A stretch of 60,880 nucleotides of DNA from Nitrospiraceae bacterium (lineage in GTDB: Bacteria; Nitrospirota; Thermodesulfovibrionia; UBA6902). The first letter of the stretch is position 1. Every line of letters starts with the position of its first letter. The stretch spans positions 1 to 60,880 of the forward strand of contig QZKC01000052.1 in NCBI GenBank assembly GCA_003599425.1, in the 5' to 3' direction. The notes under the pieces were generated by a model. That model made no database searches and was not told the DNA's origin. It saw only the letters and a program-made list of their open reading frames with translations. Positions 49,690 to 59,016 of the stretch are shown here, piece by piece. A program made the translations under genes and the position numbers.

Positions 49690-52296
49690 ATGAGACAGGA
49701 CAAATTCACCATAAAAAGCCAGGAAGCGATAAATAAGGCTCAGGAGTTTGCACAGCAGAACGGCAACCAGCAAGTCGATGTCGAACACCTTCTTCATATA
49801 CTTCTCGAAGAAGGCATCACGCTGGAGATCATAAAGTCACTCGGCATCGATACTGCAAGGCTCCGGAAAGATCTGGAAGCAGAGATCGAGAAATTCCCCA
49901 AAGTCCTTGGCGCTTCGCCTGTGGGACAGCTTTATATTACTCAGGAGCTTAAGAATGTATTTGAAAGCGCATTCAGGGAAGCTGAGCACCTGAAGGATGA
50001 TTATGTCAGTGTAGAGCATCTGCTTCTCGGGATAATAAAGACCAGGAACCGTTCGGAGAAAATTCTCAAGCGCCTTGGAATCACAGATGATAAAGTCCTT
50101 GCCGCGATGCGGGAGATACGCGGGACGCAGAGGGTGACGGACCCGACGCCTGAAGACAAATATCAGGCATTGAAAAGATATGCGAGGGACCTCACAGATC
50201 TCGCGAAAAGAGGCAAACTTGATCCTGTCATCGGGAGGGATGAAGAAATAAGGAGAGTTATACAGGTGCTTTCAAGAAGGACCAAGAACAATCCCGTAGT
50301 GATCGGAGAGCCGGGGGTCGGCAAAACAGCAATTGCCGAAGGGCTTGCGCAGAGAATAACATCAGGCGATGTCCCGCAGAGCCTGAAAGAAAAGAAGGTC
50401 GTGGCCCTTGACATGGGCGCCCTCGTTGCCGGAGCAAAATTCAGAGGTGAATTCGAAGAAAGGCTCAAGGCAGTACTGAAAGAGGTCGAAGAGGCGCAGG
50501 GCAATGTAATCCTTTTTATCGACGAGCTTCACACAGTAGTGGGAGCCGGCGCAGCAGAAGGCGCCATAGACGCCTCCAATATGCTGAAACCAGCGCTTGC
50601 CAGGGGAGAGCTCAGGTGCGTAGGCGCGACGACGCTTTCTGAATACAGGAAACACATCGAAAAAGACCCTGCCCTCGAAAGGAGATTCCAGCCTGTTTAT
50701 ATTAAGGAGCCGAATGTTGAAGATACTATATCGATCCTCAGGGGCCTGAAAGAGCGTTACGAAGTCCATCACGGGGTAAAGATAAAAGATTCCGCTCTTG
50801 TGGCGGCCGCAGTCTTAAGCAACAGATATATATCCGACCGCTTTCTTCCTGACAAGGCTATAGACCTGATAGATGAATCAGCCTCGCGCCTGAAGATGGA
50901 GATCGACAGCATGCCCAGTGAACTCGACGAGCTCGAAAGGAAATTGAGGCAGTACGAGATAGAAAAGCAGGCAGTAAAGAAAGAGAAAGATGAGGCCTCA
51001 CAGGAAAGGCTTAAACGCATCAATGAAGAGATTGCGGAGCTCTCTGGAAAGCGTGATCTCCTGAAAGCGCAATGGCTGAGGGAGAAAGAGGCCATCGGAA
51101 GAATCAGCTCGATCAAAGAGGAGCTTGAGAAAACAAAGATCGAGACAGAAAAGGCGGAGAGAGAAGGCGATCTAAACAGGGCTGCCGAGCTGAAATACGG
51201 CAAACTCCTTTCCCTCCAGAAAAAACTTGAGGAGGAAAATATATCGCTCCTGAAACAGGGCAAGAACAGAATGCTGAAAGAAGAGGTCGATGAGGAAGAC
51301 GTAGCTGAGATCGTGTCCAAATGGACCGGCATACCCGTCAGCAAGATGCTTGAAGGAGAGATAGATAAACTCCTGAAAATGGAAGACCGGCTGAAGCTCC
51401 GGGTAGTCGGCCAGGAAGAAGCTATCAAGGCGGTCTCGGATGCGGTAAGAAGGGCGCGCGCTGGCATACAGGATCCCAACAAACCTATCGGCTCATTTAT
51501 TTTCCTGGGCCCTACAGGCGTCGGGAAAACAGAACTGGCGCGGGCGCTTGCAGAGTTCCTCTTTGATGACGAAGAGGCGATGATACGCATTGATATGTCT
51601 GAGTATCAGGAAAGGCATACTGTATCTCGTCTCATCGGCGCTCCTCCCGGCTACGTGGGCTATGAGGAAGGCGGCCAGTTGACAGAGGCCATCCGGAGAA
51701 GGCCGTATGCCGTGATACTCTTTGATGAAGTTGAAAAGGCCCATCCTGAGGTATTCAATGTGCTCCTGCAATTGCTTGACGACGGCAGGCTTACTGATGG
51801 ACACGGAAGGACAGTTGATTTCAGAAATACCGTAGTTATCATGACCTCCAATATCGGAAGCCAGCACATTCAAGAAATGCTCACAAAATGGACTGAGGAA
51901 GTGCAGATCCGCAAGGGTATTATGGAGGATCTGAAAAAATTCTTCAGGCCCGAGTTTCTCAACAGGGTTGACGAGATCATCATATTCCACGCGCTCACCA
52001 AGGAACTGCTGATTAAGATCGTTGATATCCAGATCAACAGGATGAAGCGGTATCTGAAGGACAGAAATGTGGATATTGTCCTGACCAACAGTGCAAAGGC
52101 ATATCTTGCGGAAGCTGGATACGACCAGGTTTATGGAGCGCGTCCTCTTAAGCGGGCGATACAGAAGGATATACTGACCCCTCTCGCTACAAAACTCCTT
52201 GACGGGACATTCAGGTCCGGAGATGTCATAGAAGCCGACATGGACGGAGACAGGCTGGTTTTCAGGAACAGGGTCGAGACAGAGATGAAGGTGTGA
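49690..52296 (+). CDS. clpB: ATP-dependent disaggregase ClpB
   Basis: 868 residues with the full Hsp100 plan: N-domain (1-145), NBD1 with Walker [10 protein letters not shown] and Walker [10 protein letters not shown], the coiled middle domain (about 400-525, [20 protein letters not shown]) that contacts DnaK, and NBD2 with [10 protein letters not shown] and [13 protein letters not shown]. It threads aggregated proteins through a hexamer. GGAGG precedes the ATG. Placement after hspR suggests co-control with dnaJ. Confidence 0.97.
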   Translation: MRQDKFTIKSQEAINKAQEFAQQNGNQQVDVEHLLHILLEEGITLEIIKSLGIDTARLRKDLEAEIEKFPKVLGASPVGQLYITQELKNVFESAFREAEHLKDDYVSVEHLLLGIIKTRNRSEKILKRLGITDDKVLAAMREIRGTQRVTDPTPEDKYQALKRYARDLTDLAKRGKLDPVIGRDEEIRRVIQVLSRRTKNNPVVIGEPGVGKTAIAEGLAQRITSGDVPQSLKEKKVVALDMGALVAGAKFRGEFEERLKAVLKEVEEAQGNVILFIDELHTVVGAGAAEGAIDASNMLKPALARGELRCVGATTLSEYRKHIEKDPALERRFQPVYIKEPNVEDTISILRGLKERYEVHHGVKIKDSALVAAAVLSNRYISDRFLPDKAIDLIDESASRLKMEIDSMPSELDELERKLRQYEIEKQAVKKEKDEASQERLKRINEEIAELSGKRDLLKAQWLREKEAIGRISSIKEELEKTKIETEKAEREGDLNRAAELKYGKLLSLQKKLEEENISLLKQGKNRMLKEEVDEEDVAEIVSKWTGIPVSKMLEGEIDKLLKMEDRLKLRVVGQEEAIKAVSDAVRRARAGIQDPNKPIGSFIFLGPTGVGKTELARALAEFLFDDEEAMIRIDMSEYQERHTVSRLIGAPPGYVGYEEGGQLTEAIRRRPYAVILFDEVEKAHPEVFNVLLQLLDDGRLTDGHGRTVDFRNTVVIMTSNIGSQHIQEMLTKWTEEVQIRKGIMEDLKKFFRPEFLNRVDEIIIFHALTKELLIKIVDIQINRMKRYLKDRNVDIVLTNSAKAYLAEAGYDQVYGARPLKRAIQKDILTPLATKLLDGTFRSGDVIEADMDGDRLVFRNRVETEMKV

Positions 52297-52450
52297 GGGA
52301 CAGCAGTCTTTCTCAACGCAAATACAAAGCAAGATATGAGGCGGAGACGCCTTCAAAATCTCTATAAAGCAACAAGTCAGTTTAAATCCACATGTCATTC
52401 ACTTTGCAAAAGACTATACCGGTCAAGGCGATAACTCTTGATCTTCAAAG

Positions 52451-52506
52451 GTGTTGCTGATAGAGCTTTTTCAGTCATCTCTGCCTCATACTATATGTTA
52501 TCAAAT
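52451..52506 (+). repeat. about 56-bp dispersed repeat, copy 2
   Basis: Resembles 2015-2073: GTGnTGCT, AGAGCTTT, TCAGT, TCTCTG and TATCAAA in the same order with small gaps. It lies in the 265-bp gap between clpB and ubiE, where no other feature is evident; the 63-codon ORF at 52438 has no support. Confidence 0.45.
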
Positions 52507-52561
52507 GCCTTTTTCTGGTCAGCATTGACATGCCTGTATGCCTGTTTTAAACTCAATGCAC

Positions 52562-53272
52562 ATGGACAAGTCCGCAAAAGATCCCGCAAAGATTCAGACG
52601 ATGTTTTCTACAATAGCGCCACGCTATGACCTCCTCAACAGAGTTCTGAGCCTGGGAATAGACGGCTACTGGAGAAAGTTTGCAGTAAGCCAGCTCCCAA
52701 AGGTCGGCAACGCCCGGTTCCTTGATGTTGCTACCGGCACATGCGACGTGGCGCTGGAGATAATGAAAAGGTTCCCGCCTGATGCAAAAGTGGTCGGGGT
52801 TGATTTCAGTGAAGGGATGCTTGAGCTTGGAAAGGAAAAAGTCCGGAAGGCCGGCTATCAAAACAGGATCGACATCCGCTTTGCTGATGTCACATCCCTT
52901 CCTTTTGAAGACAATACCTTTGATGCATCGATCATCGCATTCGGCATTCGGAATGTCCAGGATTACAGGAAGGGCATTTCAGAGATGGGCCGGGTCGTAA
53001 AGAGAGGCGGCAAGGTAGTGGTCCTTGAGTTCACGAGCATACAGAACAGGTTTTTCAGGGCGCCGTACCGTTTCTATATTACAAAAGTATTGCCGTATAT
53101 AGGCGAACTTATCTCAGGCAAAAAAGGCGCATATAAGTACCTTCCTTCGTCCATGATAGAATTCCCCGGGCCTGAAGAGTTCAAAAAAGTTATCCAGGCG
53201 GCCGGACTGCATGATGTGAGGTACTGGAAACTGACATTCGGCATCGCTGCGGTGCATGTCGGGACTAAATAA
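52562..53272 (+). CDS. ubiE: demethylmenaquinone/ubiquinone methyltransferase
   Basis: 236 residues from ATG 52562; ATG 52538 and 52556 are in-frame alternatives and no ribosome binding site decides. MFSTIAPRYDLLNRVLSLGID, FLDVATGTCDVALEI (SAM motif I) and AFGIRNVQDYRKGISEMGRVVKRGG are UbiE/MenG signatures. It methylates demethylmenaquinone (or the ubiquinone precursor). In an anaerobic Gram-negative host menaquinone is the likely product. It heads a run with rsmG and ubiX. Confidence 0.92.
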   Translation: MDKSAKDPAKIQTMFSTIAPRYDLLNRVLSLGIDGYWRKFAVSQLPKVGNARFLDVATGTCDVALEIMKRFPPDAKVVGVDFSEGMLELGKEKVRKAGYQNRIDIRFADVTSLPFEDNTFDASIIAFGIRNVQDYRKGISEMGRVVKRGGKVVVLEFTSIQNRFFRAPYRFYITKVLPYIGELISGKKGAYKYLPSSMIEFPGPEEFKKVIQAAGLHDVRYWKLTFGIAAVHVGTK

Positions 53273-53277
53273 AGAAC

Positions 53278-53475
53278 ATCCGCAGATTACACAGATTAAC
53301 ACAGATTTCTTTAGTAAAGTTGAATCACATGGGAAAGTTGTCATTACGAGGAACGTAGCGACAAAGTAATCTCCAGAGATTGCTTCGCCTTCGGCTTGCA
53401 ATGACAATATGGATGTCAACTTATATGACTATTACTATAAATCTGTATCTCTGATAATCTGCGACATCTGTGGAT
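53278..53475. repeat. nested palindromic repeats between ubiE and rsmG
   Basis: Outer arms ATCCGCAGATTACACAGATT and its near complement (53440-53475) enclose a second palindrome (53340-53405), TCATTACGAGGAACGTAGCG then GAGATTGCTTCGCC and TTGCAATGAC, of the widespread GTCATTGCGAGG type. It explains why the ORF track extended rsmG upstream in error. Confidence 0.68.
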
Positions 53476-53492
53476 CAATATTTTTAAGACTT

Positions 53493-54149
53493 ATGAAAGC
53501 TGATGACCTGTTTAAAAAGGGACTCAACGAGCTGAATATCCCCTGTTACCCGGAACAGATCCGCGCCTTCATGACATTCCTCTCTGAGCTTAAAAAATGG
53601 AACGGGGCCTACAACCTCACTGCCCTTAAAACTGATGAAGATATTGTCATTAAGCACTTCCTCGATTCTCTTTTATATCTGAGGACCCTGCCCGCAGGAA
53701 CCTTAAAACTTGTTGATGCCGGAACCGGCGCGGGGTTTCCGGGAATACCGATAAAGATCATTATGCCTGGGATCGACCTTACACTCATCGAATCATCAAA
53801 GAAAAAAGCAGCCTTCCTCAGGCATATTATCAGGTCACTAAAATTGTCCAGCGTTACTGTGCTCGAACAGAGGCTTGAAAGTTTGGGCAAAGAATATGAA
53901 AGTACTTTTGATGTGATAGTATCACGTGCCACCTTCAGCATAAAAGAATTTCTCAAACTTGCAGGTCCCTATATAAAGGAGGGCGGCATACTCGTATTGA
54001 ATAAAGGACCGAAGGCAGCAAAAGAGATCAGGGATTCGGGTGCTGAAAATGCAGTCAGGGATATTCTCCATGTGCGCCTTCCGTTTACCCATGCAGAAAG
54101 ACAGCTCCTTGTGCTTGAGTGTAAAAACAGGCCGTATGGTAAAATGTAG
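53493..54149 (+). CDS. rsmG: 16S rRNA (guanine527-N7) methyltransferase
   Basis: ATG 53493 is preferred over the track's 53409, whose extra residues are translated repeat DNA. The 218-residue product shows ELKKWNGAYNLTAL, HFLDSLL, LVDAGTGAGFPGIPIKI (SAM site), VIVSRATFSIKEFL and LNKGPKA, all diagnostic of RsmG/GidB. It modifies G527 of 16S rRNA; loss gives low-level streptomycin resistance in other bacteria. ubiX starts 2 bp downstream. Confidence 0.92.
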   Translation: MKADDLFKKGLNELNIPCYPEQIRAFMTFLSELKKWNGAYNLTALKTDEDIVIKHFLDSLLYLRTLPAGTLKLVDAGTGAGFPGIPIKIIMPGIDLTLIESSKKKAAFLRHIIRSLKLSSVTVLEQRLESLGKEYESTFDVIVSRATFSIKEFLKLAGPYIKEGGILVLNKGPKAAKEIRDSGAENAVRDILHVRLPFTHAERQLLVLECKNRPYGKM

Positions 54150-54151
54150 CA

Positions 54152-54781
54152 ATGAAGCGTCAGGCTCCCACGTTGACCCAGGACAAAAAACCAACCTTTA
54201 TTGTTGCGGTCTCAGGCGCGAGCGGTTCCATATACGGCGTCAGGCTGGTGGAAGAACTTCTCAAGTCACAATACAATGTTCATCTCTGCATTTCCACCAC
54301 TGCTTTTTCCATCATCAGGGTTGAGACCGGCATCGAGCTTGAAGGCACGACCGTGGCTGAATCAGCACGGAAGATACAGAGCCACTTTTCGAGCAGGAAT
54401 ATCAGGTACCATAGCGAGCATAATCTTGCGGCTCCGGTCTCAAGCGGCTCCTTCATGACAGACGGCATGTTTGTTGTTCCCTGCTCCATGAAAACACTTT
54501 CAGGGATCGCCAACGGTTACGCGAATAACCTTATTGAACGGGCAGCGGATGTAATTCTTAAAGAGGGAAGAAGGCTGATACTGGCGCCCCGGGAGATGCC
54601 TTTTAATTCAATTCACCTTGAGAACATGCTGAAGCTTTCCCGCCTGGGAGTGACCATTGCCCCGCCTGTCCCGGCATTCTATCAAAAGCCAAAAGACATA
54701 CATGACATCGTAGATTTTGTCGTAGGGAAGATCCTTGACAGCGCAGGTATCCAGCATGATCTTTTCAAACGCTGGGAATAG
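54152..54781 (+). CDS. ubiX: flavin prenyltransferase UbiX
   Basis: 209 residues: FIVAVSGASGSIYGVRLVEELL at the start, VVPCSMKTLSGIANGYANNLIERAADV in the middle and RRLILAPREMPFNSIHLENMLKLSRLG near the end match UbiX/Pad1. It prenylates reduced FMN to make prFMN for UbiD-type decarboxylases. No ubiD lies in the window. It is 2 bp after rsmG, and its stop is 2 bp from the convergent HD-GYP gene. Confidence 0.93.
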   Translation: MKRQAPTLTQDKKPTFIVAVSGASGSIYGVRLVEELLKSQYNVHLCISTTAFSIIRVETGIELEGTTVAESARKIQSHFSSRNIRYHSEHNLAAPVSSGSFMTDGMFVVPCSMKTLSGIANGYANNLIERAADVILKEGRRLILAPREMPFNSIHLENMLKLSRLGVTIAPPVPAFYQKPKDIHDIVDFVVGKILDSAGIQHDLFKRWE

Positions 54782-54783
54782 AT

Positions 54784-55836
54784 CTAATCCGGATGGTATT
54801 CGAAAATATCCTTGAATGTCGGGGCCAGTTGATTGAATGCATTTAAAACCCTGGAGTCAAAATGCCCAGGAAGCGTCCTTCCGTCACCCTCTGTTATTAT
54901 CCTGACTACCTCTTCATGCCATAGTGCAGGCTTGTACGGCCTTTTGCTCATCAATGCGTCATACTGATCACAAATGATCACAACCCTTCCCTCTATCGGG
55001 ATATCTTTCCCTTTCAGTTTTCTCGGGTAACCGGTGCCGTCCCAACGTTCATGGTGGCTGAGCGCAACAGACGCAGCCATCTGCAGGACATGATGAGAAG
55101 ACCCTTGTAATATATGATGCCCTATCGTGGTATGGGCCTTCATGATCTCAAATTCTTCGGGGGTAAAAGCTCCCGGTTTAAGGAGCACTTTGTCCGGTAT
55201 CCCGATCTTCCCGATGTCGTGGAGGGAAGCTGCGTAGGTTATGGCATCAACAAACTCGATAGGCATATTGAGGAATTCAGCGATCTTGTTTGCATACAGC
55301 CCCATTCTGGAAACATGCGCTCCGCCGCAGGTGTCCCTGAATTCCGCGACCGCGGTCAGGCGCTTTATGACCTCCCTGCTCAGGGTAAATATTTGCTGGG
55401 TCTGCTTTCTTACGGTTTCTTCAAGCCTGTGTTTATAGTCTTCCTCAAGGCGCAGCAGTTCAGTGTATCTTTTCGCCTTCTCTATTGTATGAAGGATATA
55501 CTCAGGATTATAGGGTTTTGTAACAAAATCAAAAGCGCCCTTCTTTACAGCATTGATGGCCATTTCAAGCTCAGCATAACCAGTCATCAGGATTACCGGC
55601 ATCTGGGGCTTTATGTCGTGAATCTTTGCAAGCAGTTCGATCCCCGATATTCCCGGCATTTTTATATCGGTCAATACCAGGCTGACATTGCTTCCCAATA
55701 GCCTGGAAATCGCTTCCTCGCCGGATTTGCAGGCTATAACTTCAAAGCCATATTCCCTGAGCAGATTTGAGACTGCTTCAAGTACGTACGGGTCATCGTC
55801 GACAACAAGAATAGAGTTGCTGTCTTCCAGTCTCAT
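54784..55836 (-). CDS. response regulator with HD-GYP output (RpfG-like)
   Basis: 350 residues. The receiver (1-125) has SILVVDDDPYVLEA, acceptor Asp in LVLTDIKMPGISG, and TKPY. A coiled linker leads to HD-GYP with SLHDIGKIGIPD, ALSHHERWDGTGYPRKLKG (the GYP motif intact) and ICDQYDALMSKRPYK. The enzyme is expected to hydrolyse c-di-GMP. Its ATG overlaps the stop of the upstream hybrid kinase (ATGA), marking a phosphorelay-to-phosphodiesterase pair. Confidence 0.93.
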   Translation of the reverse strand: MRLEDSNSILVVDDDPYVLEAVSNLLREYGFEVIACKSGEEAISRLLGSNVSLVLTDIKMPGISGIELLAKIHDIKPQMPVILMTGYAELEMAINAVKKGAFDFVTKPYNPEYILHTIEKAKRYTELLRLEEDYKHRLEETVRKQTQQIFTLSREVIKRLTAVAEFRDTCGGAHVSRMGLYANKIAEFLNMPIEFVDAITYAASLHDIGKIGIPDKVLLKPGAFTPEEFEIMKAHTTIGHHILQGSSHHVLQMAASVALSHHERWDGTGYPRKLKGKDIPIEGRVVIICDQYDALMSKRPYKPALWHEEVVRIITEGDGRTLPGHFDSRVLNAFNQLAPTFKDIFEYHPD

Positions 55837-58697
55837 GTATCCAGCACCTTTCTGATTTGTTTTATAAGTTCTTCCGGATGAACAGGTTTTGCTATGAAGT
55901 TTAATTCGTCAACCAGTATCATTTTTGCCTGCTGAATGTTCCAGGCGTACCCGCTTGTAAAGATCGCCTTTTGATCTGGGGATATCTTCTTTATTTCTTC
56001 ATAGGCTTCAAGTCCGCTCTTTTTCGGCATCGCCACATCAAAAAGGAGGAGATGTATCCTGTGCTTGCTGTTTTTAAACTTTTCTATGGCATCCTCACCG
56101 TCAACGGCCTCGAGGACTGAGAAGCCGAATTCCTGGAGTATTGTCTTCACGGCATTTCTTACATCAGGTTCATCCTCGGCAAGCAGAATGGTCTCTGTTC
56201 CTCCTGCTGGCTCAGACGCTTCAGCATGGCTGGCTGCTTCTACCGATCTTGTGCTTACCGGGAAATATACGTTGAATGTCGTACCGTTGCCGAGTTCGCT
56301 GAAAACCAGTATAAAACCGTTATGCTGCCTTATAATACCATATATCATCGCAAGGCCAAGGCCCGTCCCTTTTCCCACCTCTTTGGTCGTGAAAAAAGGC
56401 TCAAAGATCCTCTCTATCGTCTCTTCATCCATGCCGGTGCCTGTGTCGCTTACTGACAGGAGCGCATATGTTCCGGGCACCCCATGTCCATATGCTTCAA
56501 TGAATGCGTTGTCTATTTCAACACGTTCTGTTGATATGGAGAAAACCCCTCCCCGGGGCATCGCGTCACGCGCGTTTGATGCGAGATTCATCATTACCTG
56601 TTCGAGCTGGATACTGTCTGCCATAATAACAAGGTCTTGTTCTGCAAGATTTTTCCTTATCTCTATTCTTTCACCGAGCAGCCGCGGCAGAAGCTTGAGA
56701 GTGTTCTCGATCATCGTAAAGAGGTGTAAGGGTTTCAGCTCGATGATCTGTTTCCTGCTGAAGGCGAGGAGGTCCCGTATCAGGCTTGCTCCCCGTTCTG
56801 TTATACCGAGTATCTGATTGACGATGTGCGTCAGATTCTCATTGTCCTTCAGTTTTATCTTCAGGAGATTTCCGTATCCGATCAGGGCAGTAAGCATATT
56901 GTTGAAGTCATGGGCGATTCCGCCTGCAAGCTGGCCTATCGCCTCCATTCTCTGTGCGTGGATAAGCTGGTCTTCGAGCTTTTTACGCTCGGAAATATCT
57001 CTGACAATGCTCAGATTAAAAAGCTTGCCGCCGATATCAACCATTGAGGCATTGACTTCAATCGGAACAATCTTTCCGTCTTTTCTTTTGTGATGAAGCC
57101 CGGTTATATTATTGCTGAAACCTTTCTCTGCAACTTCCCTGAATATTGCAGGGAGAATTGCCCACTCCTGTTCTGGATGAAGATCTTTGGCTGTCATCTT
57201 TTTCAGCTCTCCAACAGCATAGCAATCCATTTCCGCTGACTTTGTATTGCAATCAACAATACGGGTTGTCTCAGGGTTGATCAGATATATGGCATCATTT
57301 GCATTTTCAAAAAGCATGCGGTATTTTGTTTCACTTTCATTCAATTTTTTTTCATACTTCCTGCGTTCCAGTTCTGCTGCGGAACGGGATGCCAGTACAC
57401 TGAGCAACGACTCTGCAAATTTTGCGTCCGCCAATGGTTTACTGTCCAGCGCAACCAGTATGCCGATGGGATGTTTTCCTGAATCAAAAAGAGGCGTGCC
57501 TATGTAGCTTTCTATTTCCATATCTGTCAGCATGTGGTCTTCCGGGAACTGCTGCTGCACATTGCTGGGAAAAGTGCACGGGCTTTTTCCGACAACATGT
57601 TCGCAGGGCGTATGGGCCAGATCATACTCAAAATTGTCGGTTATCTGTTCCGACGCAAACACCGCTATCGTTTTAACAGTATTAGTCTTCTCCGTGCTTA
57701 ATTCACCTATAAAGGCGTACTCTGTCCCCAATGTTTGCGCAAGGAATGTCACCAGCGAGTGGAAAAAGGCTTCTCCTGTTTCCGCTGATAACTCTTCAGC
57801 AATATGTCTGAGTATTTCCTCATATTTTTTTTGCTCGGAAATATCCTCAAAAACCGCAATGCCGCCTGTTACATATCCTTCGTTTGCAAACATGCAGGAG
57901 AAACGGGCTCTCAGCGGGGTGAGTTTGTTGCCGAGAACAGAAAGATAGTTGCCTTCATAATACCCTGTATGTCCTGACAGACAGCTTTCAACTGCGGCTT
58001 TCATCTTCTCATCTTTCAATGATGTGCGCATATTAAAGCCGGCTATCCTGCTTTTGGGAGCGCCTATAATTGCTGCAAAAGCGTCATTGCATGCAGTTGC
58101 TGTCCCGTCTTTGTCAAAATGAAGGATGCCAAGGGGAGAGTTTTCAAAGATCATACGGTGTTTTTCTTCTGACTTTCTGAGCGCGGCGTCTTTTTCGAGA
58201 AGCTCTTTCTGTTTAGCCTCAAGCTCATCAACCTTGGCGCTCAGTTTCCTTGAAAGGCTGTGATCATACATCCTGCTCAGTTCAGTTTCATCTTCAACAG
58301 GGAGCGCCGGTTCCCTGAATCTGTCCTCCCTGTATTCGGCGACAATAGAGCTAATTGTTTTCAGGAATGCATCAATGTCAATGGGTTTTTTTATGAAACA
58401 TGAAGCTCCAAGGGCTAAGCCAAGTTTCTCATCCTCAGGCTCAATATATGCAGCAGTATAAAAAATAAATGGGATGTCCCTGAGATGTTTATTTTTTTTC
58501 ACTTCCCGGCAGAGTTTGAACCCGTCCATTTCGGGCATGAGGATGTCGGAAATAAGAATGTCAGGGCGCGATGTGCGGATTATCCCGAGGGCCTCGATGC
58601 CATTGGATGCTTCTTCGACCATATAGCCCGCTGATTCAAGCATCCTTTTAAGTGCCCGTCTGGAATCCAGGCTGTCATCTACAATAAGGATACGCAT
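55833..58697 (-). CDS. hybrid histidine kinase, REC-PAS-GAF-PAS-HisKA-HATPase-REC
   Basis: 954 residues, cytoplasmic. An N-terminal receiver (ILIVDDSLDSRRALKRML, ILISDILMPEMDG), a coiled segment, PAS (about 180-295), GAF (about 310-455, with CEHVVGKSPCTFPSNV), PAS (about 465-590), HisKA with [16 protein letters not shown], HATPase ([27 protein letters not shown]), and a C-terminal receiver (TILLAEDEPDVRNAV). Two receivers imply internal phosphotransfer. The overlap with the HD-GYP regulator gene makes that protein the likely output. Confidence 0.92.
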   Translation of the reverse strand: MRILIVDDSLDSRRALKRMLESAGYMVEEASNGIEALGIIRTSRPDILISDILMPEMDGFKLCREVKKNKHLRDIPFIFYTAAYIEPEDEKLGLALGASCFIKKPIDIDAFLKTISSIVAEYREDRFREPALPVEDETELSRMYDHSLSRKLSAKVDELEAKQKELLEKDAALRKSEEKHRMIFENSPLGILHFDKDGTATACNDAFAAIIGAPKSRIAGFNMRTSLKDEKMKAAVESCLSGHTGYYEGNYLSVLGNKLTPLRARFSCMFANEGYVTGGIAVFEDISEQKKYEEILRHIAEELSAETGEAFFHSLVTFLAQTLGTEYAFIGELSTEKTNTVKTIAVFASEQITDNFEYDLAHTPCEHVVGKSPCTFPSNVQQQFPEDHMLTDMEIESYIGTPLFDSGKHPIGILVALDSKPLADAKFAESLLSVLASRSAAELERRKYEKKLNESETKYRMLFENANDAIYLINPETTRIVDCNTKSAEMDCYAVGELKKMTAKDLHPEQEWAILPAIFREVAEKGFSNNITGLHHKRKDGKIVPIEVNASMVDIGGKLFNLSIVRDISERKKLEDQLIHAQRMEAIGQLAGGIAHDFNNMLTALIGYGNLLKIKLKDNENLTHIVNQILGITERGASLIRDLLAFSRKQIIELKPLHLFTMIENTLKLLPRLLGERIEIRKNLAEQDLVIMADSIQLEQVMMNLASNARDAMPRGGVFSISTERVEIDNAFIEAYGHGVPGTYALLSVSDTGTGMDEETIERIFEPFFTTKEVGKGTGLGLAMIYGIIRQHNGFILVFSELGNGTTFNVYFPVSTRSVEAASHAEASEPAGGTETILLAEDEPDVRNAVKTILQEFGFSVLEAVDGEDAIEKFKNSKHRIHLLLFDVAMPKKSGLEAYEEIKKISPDQKAIFTSGYAWNIQQAKMILVDELNFIAKPVHPEELIKQIRKVLDT

Positions 58698-58894
58698 CTT
58701 TTTCTCTAAATAAAATAAAAAGCACTATCTGAATTAAGTATTTTTCTGTTATCCTGACTATTCATTAACCCGGACAATTCATGTATCCCCCGGCTCATGT
58801 TATTCCCTTTTCCTGACGATATTATTGTACATTATTGGCCATATTCTCTGCCGTACCAATTTGTTACACCTCCCCGGCCAGTTAGTTTCATCAC

Positions 58895-58924
58895 TTGTTA
58901 AAAAGCATATGACTTGGATATAAT
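58895..58924 (+). promoter_or_regulatory. sigma-70 type promoter of mdh
   Basis: TTGTTA and a perfect TATAAT are separated by 18 bp, in the 319-bp gap upstream of mdh. The predicted leader carries a palindromic repeat. The rest of the gap (58698-58894) shows no gene. Confidence 0.58.
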
Positions 58925-58954
58925 GACAATCCATTTGCTCAAAAAGCAGGTGTT

Positions 58955-59002
58955 CACGGATTGCACAGGTTTATTGATCTGTGTAATCTGCGTAATCTGT
59001 GG
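58955..59002. repeat. CAGATTACACAGAT-type palindrome in the mdh leader
   Basis: CGGATTGCACAGGT is complementary to ATCTGTGTAATCTGCG with a few mismatches, the same family as the outer arms at 53278-53475. It lies just upstream of the ribosome binding site. Confidence 0.58.
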
Positions 59003-59016
59003 AAAACGAGGGAACC

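Noticed and set aside
50769-51590. 273-residue minus-strand ORF
   Set aside because: Antisense to clpB; serine-rich low-complexity translation from the reverse of helical coding sequence, with no family resemblance.
53409-53492. Upstream extension of rsmG
   Set aside because: The extra 28 residues translate the palindromic repeat; family starts match ATG 53493.
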